Assembly: GCA_022865725.1 (NCBI GenBank)
Contig: JALHTP010000317.1
Location: forward strand, 1-5,535
Length of the DNA: 5,535 bases
Reading direction: 5' to 3'
Source: Methyloceanibacter sp.
GTDB taxonomy: Bacteria; Pseudomonadota; Alphaproteobacteria; Rhizobiales; Methyloligellaceae
The notes below the pieces were generated by a model that saw only the letters and a list, made by a program, of their open reading frames with translations, had not been told where the DNA came from and did no database searches. Made by a program: the position numbers and the translations under genes. Positions 1 through 5,535 of this stretch are shown here, in pieces (position 1 is the first letter of the stretch; each line of letters begins with the position of its first letter).

Positions 1-1
1 C

Positions 2-346
2 GGCGGCCCGGTCGAGACGGGGCGCGGCTTCGTGCTGCACAGCGCCGATTATTTCAAGGCCGAGAGCACGCTGCCCATCGACGAGAGCGTCTGTCTCACC
101 GCGACCATCGACATCTTGCGCGACATCGCCAAGGGCACCGGCCCCGACAAGGCGCTGCTCGCGCTCGGCTATGCCGGCTGGGCGCCGGGCCAGCTCGAGA
201 CCGAGATCCATGCCAATGGCTGGCTCAATTGTCCGGCGGACCCCGAGATCATCTTCGATCCCGCGGTCGACCGCAAATATTCGCGCGCCTTGCACAAGAT
301 CGGGATCGATCCGATCCGTCTCGTCAACGATGCAGGCCACGCTTAG
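2..346 (+). CDS. yqgE: YqgE/AlgH family protein (UPF0301), 3' part
   Basis: This is the C-terminal part of a YqgE/AlgH-family protein, cut by the left edge of the window. The frame is open from position 2 and encodes 114 residues before TAG at 344-346; family members are usually about 185-200 residues, so roughly the first 70-90 are missing. The visible part opens with GGPV and then RGFVLHSADY, the hallmark glycine-rich motif of the family. Further on are the conserved GYAGWAPGQLE and the EI..NGWL block. A GTG at position 32 could be mistaken for a start, but the family motif continues upstream of it, so it is internal. The family is a conserved, probably cytoplasmic, single-domain fold. AlgH was named from alginate regulation in Pseudomonas, but its biochemical role is unsettled. 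It faces the adjacent signalling gene tail to tail and is not part of that operon. Confidence 0.93.
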   Translation, partial: GGPVETGRGFVLHSADYFKAESTLPIDESVCLTATIDILRDIAKGTGPDKALLALGYAGWAPGQLETEIHANGWLNCPADPEIIFDPAVDRKYSRALHKIGIDPIRLVNDAGHA

Positions 347-403
347 ACCCGGCGCGCGGATCGCGCGCCGACCTCCTCACGAAGGGGAGGCATGGAGTCT
401 TGG
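347..403. terminator. Convergent intergenic hairpins, candidate bidirectional terminator
   Basis: The 57-base gap between two converging stop codons contains a perfect inverted repeat at 350-370: a 9-bp stem (CGGCGCGCG / CGCGCGCCG) with a 3-base GAT loop. It starts 4 bases after the yqgE stop. A second, weaker hairpin lies at 372-390: CCTCCTC pairs with GGGGAGG through one G-T wobble, leaving a 5-base loop. Neither stem is followed by a clear T tract on either strand, so this is not a textbook Rho-independent terminator. The position between converging genes and the strength of the first stem suggest it ends or stabilises both transcripts. That role is inference. Confidence 0.5.
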
Positions 404-3400
404 CTAGGTCGCGGAAGGAACGGTGCCGGGGCCGGGCAGAGCCGGCAGCGGGGGGACGCCTCCGACCTGCACTTCCAACCCCTTAGGCGCCTGCGGCTCA
501 GCCGGCGCGCGGGCACGCTCGCGCTCACGGCGCTTGCGGTGACTGGCGAGCGCGGTAAGCAGGCTGGCGACATCCTTGGCCGACATCGGCTCGCCGTAAT
601 AATAGCCTTGGCCGTATTCGCAGCCGATCGAGCGGAGATAGCTGGCGTCGGCCTGCGTCTCCACGCCCTCGGCCACCACCTCCTTGCCGAGCTCATGCGC
701 GAGCGCGATGACCGAACGGAGGATCAGCGGCGTCGAGCCGTTGAGCCCACTGTCGCGCACCAGCGAGCGGTCCACCTTGATGGTGTCGCAAGGGAAGCGG
801 TGCAGATAGCTCAGCGAGCTGTAGCCGGTGCCGAAATCGTCGAGCGCGAGGCTGGCGCCGAAGGTCTTGAGCCAGGTGAGGATCTCCACCGCGCGCTCGG
901 GATTTTCCATCACCAGCGACTCGGTGATCTCGAGCTTGAGCGTGCCTTTGGGGACAGCTTCGCGCGCGAGCATCAGCCTGATCTCCTGCACCATGTCCTG
1001 GCGGAAGAGCTGGCGGCTCGACACGTTGACGCTGACGAAGAGCGGATCGCGGTCGCGCGGCAGGAGCTTGTGCCAGCGGCTTGCCTCTTCGAGCGCCTGG
1101 TTAAGGACATAGCTGCCAAGCTCGACGATCAGCCCGGATTCCTCGGCAAGCGGGATGAAATCGTCGGCGCCGAGCCGGCCGCGGGTCGGATGGTCCCAGC
1201 GGAGCAGCGCCTCGAAGCCGGCCAGCTGGTTGGAGGCGAGCCGGGTAATGGGCTGGTAGAGCACGGCGATCTGCTGCCGCTCGAGGGCTTTCCGCAGCTC
1301 GCTTTCGAGCGGAAGCTTGCTCTCGTCCTCGCCCCGCATGGATGGATTGAAGATCTCGATGCGGTCGGCGCCGGCACGCTTGGCGCGCAGCATGGCAAGC
1401 TCACCTTCGCGCAGCATGTCCTGCGCCGTCACCTTCCCGTCATGCACCACGATGCCGATCGAGGCGGTGAGGATGATCTCCTTGGCGCTGATCTTCATCG
1501 GCGTGCGGAGCGCGCGCCTGACCCGCTCGGCGAGCGTCGCCACATGATGCGGATCGGTCTCCGAGATCAGGAGAACGGCGAACTGATCGCCGCCGAGACG
1601 GGCGAGCGTGTCTTGGGGATTGAGGTGGCGGCCGAGCCGGCGGCCGAGCGTGAGCAGCATGCTGTCGCCGATGACAAGGCCGAAGCTCTTGTTCACGTTC
1701 TTGAAGCGGTCGATGTCGATGAAGATCACGGTGGGACGGTTGGCCTGACCTTCGCGGGCGCGGGTGATGGCGCCTTGCAGGCGATCCATGAACAGCTCGC
1801 GGTTGGGAAGCCCGGTGAGGCTGTCATGCACCGCGTCATGGATCAGCCGCTCATGCGAGCGCTTGAGATTGGTCACGTCGCGCATCAGCCCGGTGCAGCG
1901 CAGCAGCCGCGCGTTCTCGCTCGGCGTGGCGTGCGCGCGCAGATCGTACCAAAGATAGGTGCCGTCGTGACGCCGCAAGCGGAAATCGATCTGTAGGTCG
2001 CCGCCCTGCTTCTCCTGCAGCGACCACAGCATGAGCCGGAAGCGCTCGCGGTCGGAAGCGTGCATATGCTGGAGGAAATCCTCGACCGCGACGTTGAGCG
2101 CGCCGGGCTCGAGCCCAAGCTCCTGCTCCACCTCGTCGGCCACGGTGATCTGGTCTCGGCCGGCATACCACTGGAAGATATGGGCGCCCGAGCCGTCGAC
2201 GGCCAGCGACTTCATCTGCACGAGGCTCGGCGGCCCGAGGCTCAAGGGATTGCCGCCCGAGCGGAAGGCGAATTGCGTCACGGTGAAGCCGAGCAGCACG
2301 AGGATGAGTACGAGCCCCGCCACCAACCCGGAGACGACGAGGTCGCCGGAGAGCTTGCCGAGCACGACCATGGCGGCGCCGAACAGCCATACCACCAGCA
2401 GCATCCAGCTCGGGATGAGCGAGAGCGCCCGGTCCTGGCCGCGCAGGGCAAAATAGCCGATGAGGCCGGCGCCGACCCCGGCGATGGCGACGAGCGAGGC
2501 GCGCGCCAGGCCTGAGGCGAAGGCGGGATCGACAATGGCGACGAAGACGAGCGCGAACTGCGCCGCGATCCAGCACCAGAACAGGGTCCTGATCCAGACA
2601 TGCCAAAGCCCAATGCGGAGGAACGTGTAGAGGAACAGAACCAGGCTCGCGGCAAGCCCCGCTTCCGCCGCCGCGCGGTACAGCGCCGTGCGGTCGGGGC
2701 CGACCGGGAACAGCTTGTTCCAGAAGCCGAAATCGACGCAGAAATAAGCCAGCGCCGCCCAGGCGACGAGCGCGGTGGCGGGGAAGATGGCGCGGTGGTT
2801 GGCGCCGAAGATCGCCGTTAGAAAGATCGCCAGCAGCCCGGTGATGCCGAGCAGCACGCCGTTGAACAGCATGCGGTCCTGCTGCTTCGACTGATAGGCG
2901 TTAGGGTCCCAGAGCGTGAGCCGCGGCACCTGCGCCGAGCTCATCTCGGCGGCAAAGGTGATGGTCTGCCCGGGTTCCAGGTTCAGCCGGAACATGTCGG
3001 CGCGGTCGCTTTTCAGCGGCTCGGGACGGAAGCCGAGCGAGGGGGTGACGGCGGCGATGCGGCCGGCGTCAAGCTCGGGCCAGAACACGCGCGAATTGAC
3101 CAGCGTATAGCGCGACGCGACCAGCCAGCGCACGATGCGCTCGGAAGTCGGGTTGGACAGGGCGAAGACCAGCCAGCCGGGATTGGTGCCTGGCGTGGAG
3201 GCGGCAACCGCCATGCGGCCGACATAGCCGTCGGGCCCGGGCGCCGTCTCGATCTGCAGCCGGTCGCCGCGCCCCTCATAGAGCTCGCCCTTGGCGGTGA
3301 TATCGATCTTTTCCTGATTGGGCTCGACGGAGATCGCCTCGATGGCGTGGGCGAACCCCGCCGGCAGGAAGAGGGCCGCGGCAAGGATGACGCAGGCGAG

Positions 3401-3502
3401 CGCGGGCCGCAGCCCGTCCCGACGCCAGGAAGGCGCCGCTTCACCTCGTACCGAGGCGCTCAACTCCGCCATTCCTCCCCCGTCTCTTGCTGCTCGTGAC
3501 AT
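404..3502 (-). CDS. Membrane sensor with 7TM, PAS, degenerate GGDEF and intact EAL domains (predicted c-di-GMP phosphodiesterase)
   Basis: This 1032-residue protein probably hydrolyses c-di-GMP in response to a periplasmic or membrane signal. Residue numbers count from ATG 3502. A signal peptide ends near AGFAHA (about 35-53). A periplasmic domain follows (about 54-210), then seven hydrophobic segments (about 211-233, 238-260, 277-299, 304-324, 335-353, 361-381, 388-408), as in 7TMR-DISM receptors. PAS spans about 439-546, GGDEF 552-718, EAL 734-984, and a charged then Pro/Gly-rich tail 985-1032. The GGDEF signature is GGDQF (637-641), the NDxxGH region reads NKSFGL, and NPQD replaces the RxxD inhibitory site, so cyclase activity is doubtful. 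The EAL domain keeps E764-A-L, N826, E858, DD 888-889, K909, E945 and Q965, so phosphodiesterase activity is expected. ATG 3502 lies 5 bases after the acetyltransferase stop but lacks a clear ribosome site; ATG 3472 (1022 aa) and TTG 3463 are alternatives. An extension to TTG 3559 would overlap the upstream gene and is not favoured. Confidence 0.93.
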   Translation of the reverse strand: MSRAARDGGGMAELSASVRGEAAPSWRRDGLRPALACVILAAALFLPAGFAHAIEAISVEPNQEKIDITAKGELYEGRGDRLQIETAPGPDGYVGRMAVAASTPGTNPGWLVFALSNPTSERIVRWLVASRYTLVNSRVFWPELDAGRIAAVTPSLGFRPEPLKSDRADMFRLNLEPGQTITFAAEMSSAQVPRLTLWDPNAYQSKQQDRMLFNGVLLGITGLLAIFLTAIFGANHRAIFPATALVAWAALAYFCVDFGFWNKLFPVGPDRTALYRAAAEAGLAASLVLFLYTFLRIGLWHVWIRTLFWCWIAAQFALVFVAIVDPAFASGLARASLVAIAGVGAGLIGYFALRGQDRALSLIPSWMLLVVWLFGAAMVVLGKLSGDLVVSGLVAGLVLILVLLGFTVTQFAFRSGGNPLSLGPPSLVQMKSLAVDGSGAHIFQWYAGRDQITVADEVEQELGLEPGALNVAVEDFLQHMHASDRERFRLMLWSLQEKQGGDLQIDFRLRRHDGTYLWYDLRAHATPSENARLLRCTGLMRDVTNLKRSHERLIHDAVHDSLTGLPNRELFMDRLQGAITRAREGQANRPTVIFIDIDRFKNVNKSFGLVIGDSMLLTLGRRLGRHLNPQDTLARLGGDQFAVLLISETDPHHVATLAERVRRALRTPMKISAKEIILTASIGIVVHDGKVTAQDMLREGELAMLRAKRAGADRIEIFNPSMRGEDESKLPLESELRKALERQQIAVLYQPITRLASNQLAGFEALLRWDHPTRGRLGADDFIPLAEESGLIVELGSYVLNQALEEASRWHKLLPRDRDPLFVSVNVSSRQLFRQDMVQEIRLMLAREAVPKGTLKLEITESLVMENPERAVEILTWLKTFGASLALDDFGTGYSSLSYLHRFPCDTIKVDRSLVRDSGLNGSTPLILRSVIALAHELGKEVVAEGVETQADASYLRSIGCEYGQGYYYGEPMSAKDVASLLTALASHRKRRERERARAPAEPQAPKGLEVQVGGVPPLPALPGPGTVPSAT
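3473..3481 (-). promoter_or_regulatory. Purine-rich Shine-Dalgarno-like run near the start of the EAL sensor gene
   Basis: The - strand reads GGGGGAGGA immediately before ATG 3472. The GGAGG core is only 1 base from that ATG, closer than a normal Shine-Dalgarno spacing. It lies about 10 bases from an in-frame TTG at 3463-3461 and is inside the gene if ATG 3502 is used. It therefore makes the start ambiguous rather than settling it. All three candidate starts keep the signal peptide intact. Confidence 0.4.
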
Positions 3503-3507
3503 GCGCG

Positions 3508-4095
3508 CTAGCGGCGCGTGTCGGCATCGATCAGCGCGTAAAGCAGATGGTCCTGCCAAACGCCGTTGATCCGCAGATAGCGCCGCGCGAGTCCTTCGCG
3601 CTTGAAACCTGTCTTCTCCAAGAGCTTGACCGAGGCGGCGTTGGTCGGCAGGCAGGCCGCTTCCAGCCGGTGCAATTCGAGCGAGTCGAACACGAATGGG
3701 ATCACGGCGCCGACGGCAGCCGTCATATAGCCCTGCTTGGCGTATTTGGCGCCGACCCAGTAGCCGAGCGTACAGGACTGGGTCACGCCGCGCCGCACGT
3801 TGCAGAGCGTAAGCCCGCCGACCAGGCCCCCGGTCGAGGCGGCGAAGATGAACAGCGCATAGCCCACATCCTCGCGGAGATCGCGCAAATAGTGGCGCAC
3901 GCGCCGGCGGAACGAGGCGCGCGACAGCTCGTCAGTGGCCCAAAGCGGCTCCCAGGGCGTGAGGAACTCGCGGCTCTGCGCCCTGAGCTCGGCCCAGGCG
4001 GGGTAGTCGGACATCTGCGGCGTACGCAAGGTGACATTGGCGGACTCAATAACCGGCCCTAGATCGCTTGGGGAGGCGGCTCGCAATAACGCCAT
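3508..4095 (-). CDS. GNAT-family N-acetyltransferase, RimJ/RimL type
   Basis: This 195-residue protein belongs to the GNAT superfamily, which transfers acetyl from acetyl-CoA to an amine. The closest recognisable group is RimJ/RimL, whose studied members acetylate the N-termini of ribosomal proteins; the substrate here cannot be read from sequence. The fold begins at VTLRTP (residue 21). The acetyl-CoA-binding motif A is GYWVGAKYAKQGYMTAA (about 111-127), with the KQGYM turn in place of the pyrophosphate-binding loop. The conserved LEA..LPTNAAS segment and KLLEKTGF (about 144-164) form motif B. Length is normal for the family. The start is ATG at 4095-4093, with GAGGG 10 bases upstream, 15 bases after the M16 peptidase stop. 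Its TAG at 3510-3508 is 5 bases before a candidate start of the EAL sensor gene, so co-transcription and possible translational coupling are likely. Family assignment is firm; calling it rimJ would be over-precise. Confidence 0.92.
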   Translation of the reverse strand: MALLRAASPSDLGPVIESANVTLRTPQMSDYPAWAELRAQSREFLTPWEPLWATDELSRASFRRRVRHYLRDLREDVGYALFIFAASTGGLVGGLTLCNVRRGVTQSCTLGYWVGAKYAKQGYMTAAVGAVIPFVFDSLELHRLEAACLPTNAASVKLLEKTGFKREGLARRYLRINGVWQDHLLYALIDADTRR

Positions 4096-4105
4096 GGCTC
4101 AAGCA

Positions 4106-4112
4106 CCCTCTC
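4106..4112 (-). promoter_or_regulatory. Ribosome binding site of the GNAT gene
   Basis: GAGAGGG on the - strand begins inside the TGA stop of the M16 peptidase gene and ends 10 bases before ATG 4095. The spacing is slightly long, but it is the only Shine-Dalgarno-like sequence there and supports this ATG as the start. Its overlap with the preceding stop codon fits translational coupling. Confidence 0.55.
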
Positions 4113-5391
4113 AAGCGGCCCGGCTCGACGGAACGGTGAATTTTTCCGCCACCCTATCGAATCTTGCAACATGAAGAATGGGCCCAACCGTGGCAAGGCT
4201 CAGCGGCGAGCCTAGCATGCGCTCAACCAAAGCTTGCAGGTGTTGAGCCTGGACCTGCTCCAGCCTCTCGATCAGCTCCTCGGTGGAGAGCGGGCGGCCA
4301 TGAATGAGGATCTGGCGGGCGAGCTGCTCGGCGCGCGCGCTCGAGCTTTCCAGACCCGCCAGCAGCCCCATCTTGAGCTGGGCCTTGACGCGGGCGATCT
4401 CGTCGGCAGTGAAGCCCTGGTCGGCCGCCTTGACCAGCTCGTCGCGGATCACGGCGAACAGCTCGTGCGCGCGATCGGGGCCGCCGGCGGCGTGGATGGC
4501 GAACATGCCGCTGTCGGAAAGGCCGCTGGAGAAAGCATAGATGGCGTAGCAGAGCCCGCGCCGCTCGCGCACCTCTTGGAAAAGGCGCGAGGACATGCCG
4601 CCGCCGAGCGCGCCCGCGCAGATCTGCGCGGTGAAATATTCCGCATGGCGATAAGGCGGCGCCTGGAAGGCAAGCACGAGATGGGTCTGCTCGAAGGGCT
4701 TGTCCGAGCGCCTGGCGCCGCCTGCATAGAGCGCGCTCTCCGGCTGCGGCGTAGATTCTGTGTCGAACGACCCAAGCCGACGCTCGGCCTCGGCGACGAG
4801 CGCCGCGTGGTCGACGGCGCCGGCGGCCGCCAGCACCATGTTGGGGCCGTGATAATGGGCGGAAAGATAGGAGCCGAGATGGGCGCGCTTGAAGCGGCTC
4901 ACGCTCTCCACCGTGCCGAGGATCGGACGGCCGACCGGCTGATCGGGAAAGGCCGCCTCCTGCACGAGGTCGAAGACGATGTCCTCGGGCGAGTCCATGG
5001 CGGCCGCGATCTCCTGCAAGATCACGTCGCGCTCGCGGGCAAGCTCGCCCCGCTCGAAACGCGGGGAGACGATGATGTCGCTCAGGATGTCGAGCGCGAG
5101 CGGCATGTCCTTGCGCAGCACGCGCGCGTAATAGGCGGTCGAGTCGACGCCGGTCGCGGCATTGAGGTCGCCGCCGACCGCCTCGATCTCCTCGGCGATA
5201 TCCTTGGCGCTGCGTCGTGCCGTGCCTTTGAAGGCCATATGCTCGAGGAAATGGGCAACGCCATGCTCGCCGAGCGCCTCGCTCCGGCTCCCAGCTCCGA
5301 TCCAGATGCCGATGGATACGGTCTCGACCTCGGCCATGGCATGGCTGACCACCGTCAGGCCATTCCTAAGCTTGGACCGCTCGACGCTCAC
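4111..5391 (-). CDS. M16-family zinc metallopeptidase (pitrilysin / mitochondrial processing peptidase-like)
   Basis: This 426-residue protein is a single-chain, two-lobed M16B peptidase related to the beta subunit of mitochondrial processing peptidase. The inverted zinc motif HFLEH lies at 47-51 (two His ligands plus the catalytic Glu50). The third ligand is most likely Glu127 in VILQEI, 76 residues after His51, the normal family spacing. The C-terminal lobe carries the glycine-rich GALGGGMSSRLFQEVRE (about 260-276) and RGLCY (278-282), the conserved Arg/Tyr region of M16 enzymes. Everything expected of an active enzyme is present and the length is typical. No signal peptide is visible, so it is probably cytoplasmic; the natural substrate in bacteria is not known. 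The start is GTG at 5391-5389, supported by GAGG 7 bases upstream and by alignment of the SKLRNGLTVV opening with family N-termini. The GTG overlaps the thrC TGA by 4 bases. Confidence 0.95.
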   Translation of the reverse strand: MSVERSKLRNGLTVVSHAMAEVETVSIGIWIGAGSRSEALGEHGVAHFLEHMAFKGTARRSAKDIAEEIEAVGGDLNAATGVDSTAYYARVLRKDMPLALDILSDIIVSPRFERGELARERDVILQEIAAAMDSPEDIVFDLVQEAAFPDQPVGRPILGTVESVSRFKRAHLGSYLSAHYHGPNMVLAAAGAVDHAALVAEAERRLGSFDTESTPQPESALYAGGARRSDKPFEQTHLVLAFQAPPYRHAEYFTAQICAGALGGGMSSRLFQEVRERRGLCYAIYAFSSGLSDSGMFAIHAAGGPDRAHELFAVIRDELVKAADQGFTADEIARVKAQLKMGLLAGLESSSARAEQLARQILIHGRPLSTEELIERLEQVQAQHLQALVERMLGSPLSLATVGPILHVARFDRVAEKFTVPSSRAA

Positions 5392-5535
5392 GCGCGCACC
5401 TCGGCCTTGCGGGTCTTCCCCCGCGCGCGCGCGTTCGTCTCGATGAAGCTCGCCACCGCGGCATAGTCGTTAGGCAGATGCGCGCAGCGCTCGTGCTGGC
5501 CAAGCCTGAGCCGCAAGCGCTCGGGCTGCTCGGGC
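5388..5535 (-). CDS. thrC: Threonine synthase, C-terminal end (partial)
   Basis: The last 48 codons of a gene entering from the right edge are readable from position 5534 down to TGA at 5390-5388. Threonine synthase is a PLP enzyme that converts O-phosphohomoserine to threonine and phosphate in the cytoplasm. The segment ERCAHLPNDYAAVASFIETN resembles the C-terminus of long-form bacterial threonine synthases, where a short ER..xLPND motif precedes an AV..FI helix close to the end. A basic tail (ARARGKTRKAEVRA) follows. The PLP domain and catalytic lysine are outside the window, so the call rests on this tail and on the common alphaproteobacterial order thrC then M16 peptidase. The stop overlaps the peptidase start as GTGA, so the two genes are almost certainly co-transcribed and translationally coupled. 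Confidence 0.75.
   Translation of the reverse strand, partial: PEQPERLRLRLGQHERCAHLPNDYAAVASFIETNARARGKTRKAEVRA
5399..5402 (-). promoter_or_regulatory. Ribosome binding site of the M16 peptidase gene, inside the thrC end
   Basis: GAGG on the - strand lies within the last codons of thrC, 7 bases before GTG 5391. The good spacing, together with the GTGA stop/start overlap, favours the GTG over later in-frame ATG codons, which would cut into the conserved first strand of the peptidase. Confidence 0.6.

Noticed and set aside
392..1996. A 534-codon open frame on the + strand opposite the EAL sensor gene.
   Set aside because: It lies wholly antisense to a gene with clear domains over its full length. 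Its translation is rich in Arg, Ala, Glu and His with no recognisable family, as expected for the antisense of GC-rich codons.
3503..3559. N-terminal extension of the EAL sensor to TTG 3559.
   Set aside because: It would overlap the acetyltransferase by about 50 bases, starts with a rare TTG, and adds residues ahead of an already complete signal peptide.
3487..4062. A 191-codon + strand frame opposite the acetyltransferase.
   Set aside because: The - strand frame carries a complete GNAT domain with its acetyl-CoA motif; the + frame has no recognisable motif.
5421..5434. CG-alternating run (CGCGCGCGCGCG-like) that could form Z-DNA or a repeat.
   Set aside because: It encodes the Ala-Arg-Ala-Arg part of the thrC tail, is very short, and such runs are expected at this GC content.
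4234..5466. A 410-codon open frame on the + strand opposite the M16 peptidase.
   Set aside because: It mirrors the peptidase gene codon for codon in composition, shows no family motif, and runs into the antisense of thrC. It is a GC-bias shadow.
1..5535. Possible CRISPR arrays, tRNAs, insertion sequences, attachment sites or riboswitches.
   Set aside because: I saw no repeated spacer structure, no tRNA-like cloverleaf, no transposase fragment and no terminal inverted repeats. Genes fill nearly the whole window.

Overview
The window is GC-rich, gene-dense bacterial chromosome. The protein families and their order (threonine synthase, M16 processing protease, RimJ-type acetyltransferase, EAL-domain sensor) suggest an alphaproteobacterium, most likely of the order Hyphomicrobiales (Rhizobiales). 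The order-level assignment is recall of typical gene order, not a search result. There are no RNA genes, mobile elements, CRISPR arrays or long repeats that I can support, and no gene-free stretch longer than about 60 bases.

Layout. On the + strand, positions 2-346 hold the C-terminal part of a YqgE/AlgH-family protein whose start lies left of the window. A 57-base convergent gap (347-403) follows; it contains a perfect 9-bp GC-rich stem and a second weaker hairpin, a candidate bidirectional transcription stop. Everything to the right is on the - strand and reads leftwards as one compact gene string: the 3' end of thrC (5388 to beyond 5535), an M16 zinc peptidase (4111-5391), a GNAT acetyltransferase (3508-4095) and a large membrane-bound c-di-GMP signalling protein (404-3502). 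The junctions are a 4-base GTGA overlap, a 15-base gap and a 5-base gap, so the four genes are very probably one operon whose promoter lies outside the window.

The main point of interest is the signalling protein. It combines a signal peptide, a periplasmic domain, seven membrane segments (7TMR-DISM-like), a PAS domain, a GGDEF domain and an EAL domain. The GGDEF domain is degenerate (GGDQF instead of GGDEF, loss of the usual Asp and His in the NDxxGH region, no RxxD inhibitory site), whereas all the recognisable catalytic residues of the EAL domain are present. It is therefore best read as a c-di-GMP phosphodiesterase controlled by an extracytoplasmic or membrane signal. Its position as last gene in an apparent operon with threonine synthase is unusual functionally. 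The rest of the window looks like ordinary core genome; I do not see a wholly new system.
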